A stretch of 64,000 nucleotides of DNA from Phanerodontia chrysosporium (lineage: Eukaryota > Basidiomycota > Agaricomycetes > Polyporales > Phanerochaetaceae), in assembly GCA_001910725.1 (NCBI GenBank), contig MJGA01000039.1, positions 163,078 to 227,077 on the forward strand, in the 5' to 3' direction. A model generated the notes under the pieces. The model searched no databases. It was not told the origin of the DNA and saw only the letters and a program-made list of their open reading frames with translations. A program made the translations under genes and the position numbers. Positions within the stretch are counted from its first letter, which is position 1; each line of letters opens with the position of its first letter. Below are positions 30,962 to 41,648 of this stretch, one piece after another.

Positions 30962-33529
30962 AGTCGCGGACGTGCGAGTGAGAGCGGTGCCGTGCGACGG
31001 CACCATGCGAAACCGAATACACAGAAGCTATATCTGATTGTTCCCCTCCTCCACGGCCGTCTCCCTGTCAGGCGATTGGCAATGCGCGGGCGGGCGCGGC
31101 GCTGCAAGACAATGGTCTCCTGGGAAGAGGCGTACACTGCATCATCCCTGGTGAGTCGCGAAGCGGTGCCGCGCTGGGCAGCAGTACAACACCTCTGCGC
31201 AGCTGACCACTGACCGTCGTTGTCGCCGGAAGGGAAGCGAGGGATGTATCCCTCCGCTGTGCGAGCGTGCCCCTCATATCAGCTGCGCGTGAGCACGGGC
31301 AGTGTCCGGCAGATAAGACAAGGACACGCCAACGGTGTGCCGAGCCGCCCCGCGGGTGTCCAGTGGTGCTGGAGGGCGCCGTGCGCTTGGGCCCCGCGCA
31401 GCGTTTTTGCGCCATGCGCGCGGAATGCCGCCGCCGCTGCAACAGCCCCCGCGATCAGATTGATTTCCGGAAAAGGGTCCTCTGGCGGTCCGACGGGGAG
31501 TAGCCGTGCGTTTGGCAGAGCGCAGGAGGAGGACGCCGGGCGTGCCTACGTCGGGCGCGACGGCCGGCTGCGCAGGAGCACGCACACCCCGCGACTGCGC
31601 ACAGTGCGCGCACCACGCGCCAGATGCAGCCGCAACCACGACCGGAGCGGGCGCTGAAAACGCAGATCCCGGGACGCATGCCGTGGGCCGGAGCGGCGCG
31701 CAGCGCGCCCAATGCTTCGAGCTGCCATGCCCGAAATCCTCATATACCCACGCGAGACACTTTCCGGGCGCTGCGTCTGCGGATGGCGTGCGGTGTGCGG
31801 CAGCCAGGGCTGTCCGCGTGGGGGGACGTCCGTGTCCTGCGGTCACACAGTCCTGCGCTGCCGCAGACGTCCGGGGGCGCAACAGGGCCGTGGCGCAGGC
31901 AGCGGACAGTGCGGAGTGGCCGTGCGCACCGACGTCTCGTGGTCACGGTGGGCATTTTCGGCAGCGTGTGCTTGGCGCGGAGGTCTGTCCACGGGTCCTC
32001 GTTGCTGTGTTGTTTTCGATGCCCTCCTGGGCGTGCCCCGTGACGAGCCGATGTTGCGCGGTCGCTGTGGATGTATGGAGACAAAGACACAGCATGCATG
32101 TGCCGTGCGAGCATGCTGACGCCGTTGCCACGTCGGATAATACAAGCCCACCGGAAGCGGCTGTCCTGCACATTGCAGCGATGGACATGGTGCTGGAGCG
32201 AGAAGGCTGGGCAAGAGTGAGGACGTGGGTGCAGACGGCAAGGGAGGTGAAGGATAAGGTATGCAGCCTGGGATTTGTAGATGGGTGGCATATATGGTCA
32301 AACGTTTTTTTGTAGAACGCAGGACGCGATGTGCACACGCGGCGGCGGTGTGGCACCCCCGTGGTAGGCACGATGTACACGCAGAACCGCGAGTTGCAGT
32401 GTAGGAACACCCAGCGACGGGAACGACGTAGCGCTCTGTTGGTATCAGACTTTTCCGCACCGTAGGGTCTGTCAGGCGGTCGAGCGTAGGCTTCTGCGGC
32501 GCGTGCGCCAGCCCCCTGGAATGTGTCTGCGAATGCTGCAGCGAGCAGTTTCTGTGTTTCTATCTCTACCAAGGACCTACAGCGCTCAACTTGATGAGCC
32601 GAGTATGCAGCGCAAAGACCCACCTGACATACCACTGCAGACGGCATGGGCACAGGACACCCTCTATTCGCTGCATAGAAACGGCACCAGGTGGTTGTTT
32701 CCGGGGGATCGGTTTAGTTCAGGGAAATGTTATGGTGTGGATACCCGTGGATGTGGGATGGTCGTTGTCAGCGCACCTGCATCTCCTCCACGGTCCTGGG
32801 GATCAGGGGTCCCAACCGGCAGTGGGACCTACCTGCGTGTCAGCAGCTGGTCCACATTGGATTCCTGCGGCGCCTTGCCCGGCGCACGGGAAGAGGTGAG
32901 CCCGAGGCTGTAAGCACAGTGACCGGCACCATCGACAATGATGCTACGGCATAACCAGGCAAGGCAACACAGGCAAGCAAGAATGTCCGTTCAGAGTCAG
33001 TGCGACAAAAGCTAGCGTCGCTCGCCGACCAGGTCGCAACCCCGCTTGTCGGGACGGCCAGTGGTCTCCTGTGGGTTCTGCGAGGTCCAGACGTTATACA
33101 GGCCAATTTTTGGAACATGCGGGTTATGCTGTAGTGAGACGATCAATGATGAGATGGACCAGGAGTCTCGATACGCGGGCGCTTAGTGCCACCCTAGTTT
33201 GGCAGGTGTCCAAGAACAGGGCTTCGATTTGCAGCGAGGAACGGCTTCTTTTCGTGACCCACCCCGACCGGAATCACAGAGACACATGGTTTCCGGACAT
33301 GGTACGGTTGCCTGACCACGTCTGCCATTCACTGGTGGGACAGTGCGGAATGCGCCTGCGGGGGCTGAGACGGTCCACGCGACGCTGCGGGTCGCATGGA
33401 TGGGCCCCTCGAGAAGGCGGTGTCCGGGGGAACAGGTGCCAGCCCCCGGCAAGCGTCCGGCTGGCTCGGCGCAAGCGCACTCGCTGTCACCCGCCCGCGA
33501 CTTGGCGCACCTTCCCTGCTAGGACGCGG
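30962..33529. other. Intergenic, 2.6 kb, GC-rich
   Basis: The first 70 bp continue the similarity to the region upstream of gene C. Beyond that, long open frames on both strands reflect high GC content; none shows a domain, consistent splice sites or paralogue. Nothing further supported. Confidence 0.45.
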
Positions 33530-33536
33530 TATAAAG
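33530..33536 (+). promoter_or_regulatory. TATA box of secreted-protein gene
   Basis: TATAAAG, 164 bases before the ATG at 33700. The presumed 5' UTR between them ends in short ACGACCGCTC-like repeats (about 33650-33698). Confidence 0.6.
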
Positions 33537-33699
33537 GGCACGCAGGGGCGCCCGCGCTTGCGCTCTTGCCCCGCACCGCACCCAGCCTACGCCAGCCGCG
33601 TCAGCCGCACACTCGCTAACCCCCCACGCTCCTTCGCCCGTCCCGCTTCACGACCCCACGACCCTCCTACGACCGCTCACGACCGCTCACGACCGCACG

Positions 33700-34870
33700 A
33701 TGCACACCCGTCTCCTCGCCCTCGCCCTGCTTGCCACCGGCGCACTCGCCACGCCCGCCGCCGGCACAGGCCCGCTGCCGGCACCGGCGCGCTCGCCGCG
33801 CAGGCAACGTCCCCGCCGCGCTGACAGGCGCCGCCCCGCGCTGCCCAGCGGCAGCGGCGCGGGCGCGTTCAACCCGCTCGACATTGCGGTGCACCCCGTC
33901 GAGGCCGCCATCTCGAACGGCGAGCGCCTGCGCCGCGGGCTCCCGCCCAAGAAGCCGCACTTCCGGCGCGCAGCGGGTGCGTCTCCTCTTTCCTCGGGTG
34001 CCGGGCGTTGGCTGACGCGTGCGGGCAGACCGCACGGGCCGTGCGCGCGCGCGCCCCTCGGCGGCGCCGGGCGCGAGCACGCAGAGCACCGGCTGCGCGC
34101 CGCGCACGGGCGTGCTGCATGTCACTGCCCCTGCCGGCCGCGGCGAGGACCGGCCTGCGCTCGACGGCTATGTCGCGCGCACCGCGAACGAGTTTGGGGA
34201 GTATGCGTACACGACCGCGCGCAGCGACGCCCTCGGCGTCACCATCAACAACTGCACCGGCTCGCCGTTTGACATTGTCTCTTCGGTGCGTGCGTCCGGT
34301 TCGCATGCTGGGTGTATGCGGCTGACATGTCTCTATAGAATGGCTTCCAGGCGTACCCCTACGTCGGGGGCATCGCCGGCTTCGCGAACGACAGCCCGGA
34401 CCTGCGCGCGGGCAGCTTGAACTATGTCTACATCGGCGGCGTCACTGAGAGTGAGCAGCTGGAGTTGATGCCTGGCGCACCTGGGCTGACCGCCTCCTGC
34501 AGCCGACCCGCGCAGCGCCCCGCAGAACGCCGGCAACTCGTTCACCGCCGCGACGAATATCCAGGAGGGCGTCGAGAGCGCGATCTGGAGCTTCCGCGAT
34601 GGGGGCGACGTCCTCGATGCGCAGTGGATCAACAGCGACGGCTGTAAGTCGTGTTTGCCCGCGTGGCGGAGCAGCGTGTCCTGACTGTCCCGCAGCGTCG
34701 CCCACCAACAGGCTCGTCTACGTCCCCAGCGAGGGCGTGTTTGTCCTCGTCGGCGATGTCGGCGCGTTCGAGAGCACGTTTGGGCCTGTTTCGGAGGCGG
34801 TGCGTGATCCCGTGACCGTGCGCCGTCTCGCCTGCTGACCTGGCCGTAGACCTTCCGTTTCGAGGCTTGA
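33700..34870 (+). CDS. Secreted basidiomycete protein, six exons
   Basis: Exons 33700-33976, 34029-34285, 34339-34450, 34503-34643, 34696-34799 and 34850-34870 give about 303 residues; every junction is GT-AG and frame-consistent. The N-terminus is a signal peptide (MHTRLLALALLATGALA). Near residue 75-85 is the segment NGERLRRGLPP that follows the propeptide in many basidiomycete secreted proteins. The mature part has family-like motifs: NEFGEYAYTT, NCTGSPFDI, YPYVGGIAGFA, NYVYIGGVTE, GNSFTAATNIQ, VESAIWSF, AQWINSDG, RLVYVPSEG, and a short last exon TFRFEA. I know this pattern as a widespread basidiomycete family of unknown function. The start is the only ATG giving a signal peptide. It runs opposite to the lectin genes. 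Confidence 0.8.
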
Positions 34871-36420
34871 GCGGCGAGGGGTCCTCCTTTTTCGACGTGG
34901 TATCGTGTGCCATTTTTGTACTGGGAATAATGGATCATGTGCAGTTGGTCCCGACCCGCGTGGCGTGAGACTTGGGCTGCCTCGGGAAAGCCCGCGCGGA
35001 GTATGAGTCGGAGCTGGAACTGGTCTGAGGTCAGACGCGGCGAGGAGCACTGGAGCCTCAGAGAGTCGTTCCTTGCGACACTCGAGGCGCAGTTGGCACT
35101 GATGCAGCACATCGGTGAGTTGAGGCACCTCGATGCAAAGTTTCGAGAGGGGGACGTGCGCGTCGGTGCGCATGTTGGCAGTGCCATGTGTGTTCGCTCC
35201 CCCTCTTTGGTCGTCGTCCCCTGACAGCAACTCCTCCGGCTCGCCCGCGCACTTTTGCTCCCCTAGTGCTTTGCCCGAGGTGTGTGCACTGTTTGATTGG
35301 ACGTGGTTGCAGCGGGCGGGCGGGCGGGCGGGCGGGTCAGGGTTTTTGCGCTCGAGTGTCCAGGAACGGCATGCGCTGTGGCCCTGGCCCTGGCTGGTCG
35401 ATTTTTCCAGAAGACGTAGTGGGCCAGAAGACGTCCCGGGGCAGAAGACGTCGGGGGCCGTGCCTGAGCCTGAGCCTTGAGCCTTGAGCGCTGAGCGCTG
35501 AGCCTTGAGCCTGCTGTGCGTGCTGTTTCTCCGGGTGTGTGCATTCGCGCGGGTTGCGCGTGCAATGTGAGGTCCCAGGAGGGTCCTGCAGCCGTGCGTG
35601 CGTGCTAGTGCTGCGGTGCAGTGCGTCGTCAGACTCGCGCGCGGCGGCTCCCACGCGCCCACCGCCGCTGCCACCCTGTGTGTCGCGGAAGCAAAAGTTG
35701 CCTCGGCAGGTAAGCCACAGCTTCGGACTTGCCGTAGATAGTATTCAGTAGTAATATGGGCGCTTGCGCAAAGCGCGGCGCGAGTCTTCGACACCCCCCC
35801 CCCCCACCCCCTCCGGGCAAATGGCTCCAAGACGACTGCCAGAATAAATACATCCGGACGCCATCTGCCAGCTTTCCGATGCGCGCGCTGGAGAACAAAG
35901 CGTGTCACCAGGAGCCCAGGATGACACTCCAGATGGCGTCGAGTGGCGTACCCAACGGAAGTGCATACCAGCTCCCCATGTCAACGGTAACGTCATTGCA
36001 GCCTAGTTTCGTTCCCATCCGACACCAACTCCGACAGGTGAACCTTGTCGGCCAGTGCGTTGGACTTTGAGATTTGAAGCTTTGAAGCCCGTGAAAACCC
36101 GTTCCGCGGTTAGCCATTGGAGGCCATCGTGGTGTATTGCAGATACTGGCAGCCATTCTGTGGCGGTCGGCAGACGCCCAGGAAGGCCTGGTTTCTGTCC
36201 GTCTTGCCATGCTGACATCACCAAGTCACCGGGATGCATCGCGACGCCCCCAGAAGCGCAATGCCGTTGGAATTGCGCCCAGCATGGCTAGCTCCACCCG
36301 ACACCCGACGCGCCCCTCCATACCGATCCTGAGCGCGTCGCCCGATTGTCGCGCCCTGTCTACACTCTGTCCGCCCGACATCACGCAATGTCACCAAATC
36401 GGGACAGAAGCATGCTCTCA
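34871..36420. other. Intergenic with simple repeats
   Basis: No gene recognised. Simple sequence includes (GCGG)n at about 35312-35336, a run of GAGCCT/GAGCGCT units at about 35462-35513, and a run of 12 Cs at about 35794-35805. The long minus-strand ORF across 34718-35908 is an artefact of GC content. Confidence 0.5.
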
Positions 36421-36428
36421 ATATATAA
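36421..36428 (+). promoter_or_regulatory. TATA-like box before the MFS fragment
   Basis: ATATATAA, about 50 bases before an ATG at 36479. It may be the old promoter of the transporter remnant downstream. Confidence 0.3.
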
Positions 36429-36697
36429 GAGTCCCCTCGTGGCCCGGGGGTGCGAACGCTCCCTTTTCTCCTCCCCTCATGCCCCTGCGCCCACGGAAGT
36501 CGCTCCGCATCCTGACAACTATGCCGCATCGCCTCCCGTGCGAGAGAAGTCCCCACCGGCGCTCGACCACTGGGAAGATGCTATGACTGGCCATGGCCAG
36601 ACGGACCGACGTCGACGTGGCGCAAACTGCTCAAGTGAGCCTGGGTCGCCTTTGAGAGCGATCCAGCTCAAGTCCAGGTAAGTGCCAACCCTGCAGT

Positions 36698-37259
36698 AGC
36701 CTGCGAGGCCACCATTCTGTACGGCGGTCTGCTGATCTCGAACGCCTTCGGGAACGTGAGTGCATGCACACGTTAGTGCGGCATCCCCCTGTGTGCTGAG
36801 CACGGCACCGACGGCAGCTGATCGCGGCCGGGATCCTGTCGAACATGGAGGGCAAGCTCGGTGTCCGCGTGTGGCGATGGTACGTATTGCTCTCCTCGAA
36901 ACACATTCCCTATTAATATTCGAGTTGCAGGCTGTTCTATATTGAGGCATGTTGTCCCAGCCTACTTGTGGGAGATCAAACCACTGAATGGCTCTCAGGG
37001 CGCAATCACGGTTTGCATGGGCCTGTTTACGATGTGAGCATTGTACGGAAACTGCGTTCGCGCTGCCTGCTGACCGTGCCTGCCCGTAGCTGGGCCCTGC
37101 CTGACTATGTGAGCCACACCCGCTTTCGCTCATCTGCGGCACTCGCTGACGCATCACGTAGCCCCACAACACGTGCTGGCTCTCGAAGGCCGAGCGACGC
37201 CTCGCGCAGGTGCGCCTCGCAGAAGACGCAGGTGAGGCCGACGAGGACTCTGCGCACGG
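36698..37259 (+). pseudogene. Truncated MFS transporter (allantoate permease-like)
   Basis: A run of short exons that splice into one middle stretch of an anion:cation-symporter-type MFS transporter: about 36698-36755 (ATILYGGLLISNAFGN), 36818-36879 (LIAAGILSNMEGKLGVRVW), 36931-36946 (LFYIE), 36999-37033 (GAITVCMGLFT), 37090-37108 (WALPDY) and 37162-37259 (PHNTCWLSKAERRLAQVRLA, then AEDAGEADED). These match, in order, TM helices 5-6 and the central loop of the DAL5-like family. The intron 36947-36998 is GC-AG; the others are GT-AG. The first four helices and the whole C-terminal half are not found, so only about 100 of about 480 residues remain. The intact splice sites suggest recent truncation, or an assembly or sequencing problem. 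Confidence 0.6.
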
Positions 37260-38381
37260 CACGTACGCTGCTCTCTTTGGCCGGTGGGCACGCACTCATT
37301 ACATGCCGCAGCGCCCTCACGGGCTCCGCGGGCTTCTGCGGTGGGCTCGCCTCTGCCATGTCGACGTCGCGGATCTCGGTGTACGCCCCCCTTGGCGGCA
37401 CTCACACGTCGCGGTGCGGCGTCGCGGGCGCGGGCACACTCAGCATGAACGGGATGGTCATCGGCATGCTCCCGAATGTCAGCGCCGCACACGCGCGCGC
37501 GTCCAGCTCGGCGAGTGGCCCTGCGGGGCTGTGTTGGCGGCGGAGACGTCAGCGAGGGAGCAAGTAGGGACGTACGTTTGCGCGGCGTGCTCGGGTCGCC
37601 GCCCTGCGCCCACACGGGCCTCACGGCGGGGCGCGAGGTGTCAATTTCTTGTGCAGATGGCACAACATGGCAATCTGGTGCGTTGTATTTGCTTTCTCGG
37701 GTGCGTCTTCACCGTCTTAGTGTAAGTCCTGCACCATAGACAGCTCACATGCTTTGAGATGCGCTAAGATATGTCCCTATGATGTCTCAGAACAGGCAGA
37801 AGTGGACCGGTGGCGAGACAGCGCAGACTGAGACGATTGAGCGTGGTTCCAGGTAATTAATAATGGATGCAGATGGATGGGTGCAGCTCAGAACAGATAG
37901 AAATAGCCTAGAGTATTTTGTAACGCTTTCGCATGAATGGCAATGGATATAGATGGTCCTGAAGATGTCCGACAAAGCAGTCAGCAGCTAAAAAGTGTGA
38001 TATATCCTAAGCCATCGGGAAACAATACAAGGCAATACACCTGAGTATCTCGTTTCCTTATCTGTGCAATATTTCCAAATTTGAAGGGCGAAGGGAGGGT
38101 GCAGTCACTGCACATTCTCCTGTAAATGTTCGAAGCAGTTTCTGAACTGGCGGAGTCCGGGCGCCGCTAGAATGGCTGGGTACGAGACCAACTTAGTTGC
38201 AGCTTTCTCTTGCCTGCCTTGAGTTACGCGGCCGCACCAGACGGATACTAGGTATGATATCCATAGAAGGGTAATCTACTGCAGTACCAACACCGGCTCC
38301 GTGCGACAAACGAACCCAATGGCGGCAACATATATCAACAAAACCGGAACATACACACGGACATCGGGAGGACGGACACGT
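37260..38381. other. Intergenic after MFS fragment
   Basis: No continuation of the transporter is recognisable; GC-rich open frames to about 37725 lack family motifs. The AT-richer part from 37740 probably includes the 3' UTR of lectin gene E. Confidence 0.4.
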
Positions 38382-41300
38382 TCAGGCACTAGCAATCTGC
38401 CCGACCGTCGTCTCGATGAGCGCAAGGTCGGCGTCGGGATCGCCGGCGAGCATGAACGCGAGCAGATCCACCTGCTTCACGGCACCAAGCACCCCGCGGA
38501 GCGCGACGGCGAAGGGCTTCGGCGCCGCGAGCTTGGGGTCGGCGAGCACAGCGGTCGCACCGACGACGGCGTCGACGCCGGCGATGAGTGTGTCGAGGTA
38601 CTCGTCCGTATCATTGCCGGCACCCACGAGCTTGTCGATGGCGGTCTGCGTCTTGGCCGCGCTCGCGACGCCCTGGGAGGCCGCGAGCTTCAGGCCGTCC
38701 ATCGTCTTGGTCGAGGCGTTGAGCTTGGAGAGCATCTTTTCGACCGATTTAACGTACTCATCGGCCGAAATCTTCGCCGCTTTCGCAAGTTCCTCCTGCT
38801 TTTTGGCATTCTCAGCCGCCCGGACGATGCCGGTTTGCTTGGCCTGTAGTCCGGTGTTAGGCACATGCGCGCTAGAGCACACACGATGGAGATACTGACC
38901 GTTCTGGTCTCCTCGATTTTCTTTTCAACTTCGTCCTCGGCCTTCTTGGCTTCTGCCAATGCGAAGACACGCTCGCGGCCGCTGTTGTAGTGATCAGTGT
39001 CTGTAACGTATGCAGCCCGAACAGGACAGTTATACTTACTTGATGAGGGCCACAGTCGAGTGCAGCGATTTAGAGGTGACGAGAACCGCCGTATAGAACT
39101 TGTGCAACGCTTTATTGGCGTTTTTAGTATCCTCGTTGCACTGGTTGATGCTGTCGAGGAGCTAGTCACGCATCCCAGCGTCAGCCATGCTCGCCAACGG
39201 GTCCGGACAGACACACCTTGTTGAATGCCGGCCGAAGATCCTCGTGGCAGACCTTCGACACACTTGCGAACGCGGCAGCGAGCGCCTGCGCGGACTGACG
39301 GCACGCCTGCACCTCCGCATCCACGTACGCGCGGCGCGCGGCGAGACCCTTGAGGCGCGCGTTGCTCAGGTTGTTAGACTGGTCGTACAGGCACTCAACG
39401 TGCTGCGCCATGTCGACGAGGGCCGTGACTGCGGCGCTGATGGGCTTGCCGAGCATCTTCTGCGCTTCATCGGGGCACTTTGTGATTCGGGCATAGAGCG
39501 CGTCGTAGCGCTGCTGCGCGAGCGTCGCCGCCGAGGTCAGGGCCTTGGCCGTCCCCTCGAGGTCGGCGATCTGCTTCTCGGTGAGGCCGCACATGCGGGT
39601 TGACCAGATCGGCTGGGGACGGCTGTCAGCGGAGGCGAGCGGGGAAGAGGGACGGCGCGTACCGCGAGGCCCGTGATGACGCCGCCAGCGCAGCAGCCCT
39701 GGAAGCCGGCGAGCGCGTGCCCGCCGCGCGTCCAGACGTTGGAGTCGCTGCCGGTCGATCCGTACCACGGCGAGATCACGTCTGTGAGGGTGGATCGTAA
39801 ATGTCATGGACACACGACGTGAATGAGCGCGTGGACGTACTGTCGGTCGTGCGGAAGCGCAGGCCAGTGACGCGCTTGTGGTCCGGATCCTCAGCGTACC
39901 ACACCTCGACAATGTCCACGCCAGATTCTAGCTGGAGCACGTCGATCGTACCCTTGCCGTCCCCGAAACCGTGCCACTGCGGATCGTCAATGCCGCCGTA
40001 TTCGACCTGGATGCCTGCGATGACCTTGTTGACGGTGCAGATGCGAACGTAGTGGATCGAGCGCGTGTCGGCCTGTGCCTCTGGAGGAGATGGCGGGTCT
40101 CAGCCACACCGCAAAATTCGAGGGTAGATGGACTGCACCTTTGAAATGCTGGTCTCCGAGCCAAGAGCCGGCCATCTCCCCGATCCCGCGCACGCTGGCG
40201 ATGGACTTGGGGACAGACCAGTTACCCTGCACAGGTGACCAGACGCTCTGGTAAAGCTCCTGCAAACAGGCAGTGAGCTCGCGCTATGGGAGGTGAAGGC
40301 ACCGAGATGCGTACCTGGTCAGACCCCGTCCAGATCACCATGACGCAGAAGCCGTGCTTGCTTCCGGCATTGCGAACATATGCGATTATGTCTGTATCAG
40401 GAAGACCATTGTACTTGAAGTTGCCACTGAAAGCCGGGTCAGGATGTGCGCTGTTGAAATGACAGCTTCACGTACAGGTTGGGAAGCCACTTGCCGCCAT
40501 CGCAGACATGTTCGATAATTGTGTTCTCCTTGTTCTGCATATAAACCCTATGCAACCACTGAGGACGGAAATGAAGTTAGGTTTATCTGCTTGCGTACCT
40601 GATTTGTGCGTTGTTGTCCCACGAGATGGCGGTGATATCGCCAATTTCGTAGTCGTAGTTCTTCGAGAACCCTTTTGGGTCATGCTTCCTGCTCGGATGG
40701 CGTGTGTTAATTTTGGGTGAATGAATGCAAAGAAAATATGGACGTACAGTTCGGCACCGAAGGCGCCCTTGTACTCGCACAATATTCCGTGCTCATCTTG
40801 GAAGAACAGGCGGATATCCTTCAGATCTGGACAAAAGCGTCAGTGTCCAACACGTAGACGTGTGGATATGGAGCATAGAGCCTCACCGTCGGTAGCGGTA
40901 GCGCCAATACCAGTGCCGCGGACAGCCCTTGCGATCCTCTTCGCAGGCTCCCAGTTCCAATGGTTTGCCGAGCTGGGCAACGGGATGTGTAAGTACCAGA
41001 ACACCCACGCAAGCAGCCAGTTGGCAGTGCTGGCGCACCGGGAGCACACGTATCCGTCCTTGTCCTGGAAGAAAAGCACGGCCTGCGCGCCACCGGTGGA
41101 GTACACGGCGGCGATGTTCGTGCCGACGAGGCAGTTCTCTTGCACGAACTGGGTCTGCTCCCAGCGGTTGCCGTGGCGCCACTCGCGCAGCGCGCCGCTC
41201 GCGTCTTGGTAGAGCACTGACTGCGACCAGGCTGCCCACGCGTACGAGCAGAGCGCGCTGTCGGGGCTGCTCTGGAACATGAGCTCGCCGGGGTACCAGC

Positions 41301-41576
41301 CGTTGTAGTGGTTCACGACATCTGCGCGGCCCGTCAGCCACAGCGGTGGGCGGCGGAAGTAGGATTCGTACCGAGGTTCTTCGCCCGCAGAGCGTCGTTC
41401 AGCTGAGCCTCGGTGGTGTCGTTGCACAGCTCGCGAACGAAGCCGTCGGGCGTTCTGGAGTAGATGCGGACGCCGCCTGAGCAGTGGGCGGCACCGAGCG
41501 TAGCGGTCCTCTGCCTCGATGTCAGCCTGAGTCGATGGTGTGCAATGCAACGAACACTTACGAATGGGAGAGGCAT
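38382..41576 (-). CDS. Lectin gene E: fucose-lectin propeller, jacalin-like, helical domain
   Basis: Starts MPLPF (41576-41562), then a GTAAGT...AGGCAG intron and an exon with ATLGAAHCSGGVRIYSRT. Propeller blades to about 40300 include LCSYAWAAWSQSVLYQD, GTNIAAVYSTGG and VLFFQDKDGYVCSR, then GTGIGATATDGE. The jacalin-like part spans about 40140-39665 and ends with SPWYGSTGSDSNVWTRG and GHALAGFQGC. Long helices follow (LTEKQIADLEGTAKALTSAA; AEEKAKK-type Ala/Lys-rich coils), ending at the TGA at 38382-38384 after VGQIASA. The helical part is more alanine-rich than in A-D. With A and F it forms one subgroup by its short first exon and first-blade sequence. Function inferred only from domains: glycan binding plus a helical module of unknown action. 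Confidence 0.78.
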
Positions 41577-41637
41577 TGAGAAATAGTTCGATAGAGCTGG
41601 AAATGAGTGAACTGCTCATGCTCGGAGTCCGTTCCCA

Positions 41638-41648
41638 GCTTTTATACC
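41638..41648 (-). promoter_or_regulatory. TATA box of lectin gene E
   Basis: Minus strand GGTATAAAAGC, about 62-72 bases before the ATG at 41576. Confidence 0.6.

Noticed and set aside
31274..32315. Several 180-270-codon ORFs on both strands
   Set aside because: High GC keeps all frames open; no motif, splice logic or paralogue.
34718..35908. 396-codon minus-strand ORF
   Set aside because: Antisense to the last exons of the secreted-protein gene and continuing through simple repeats; no domain.
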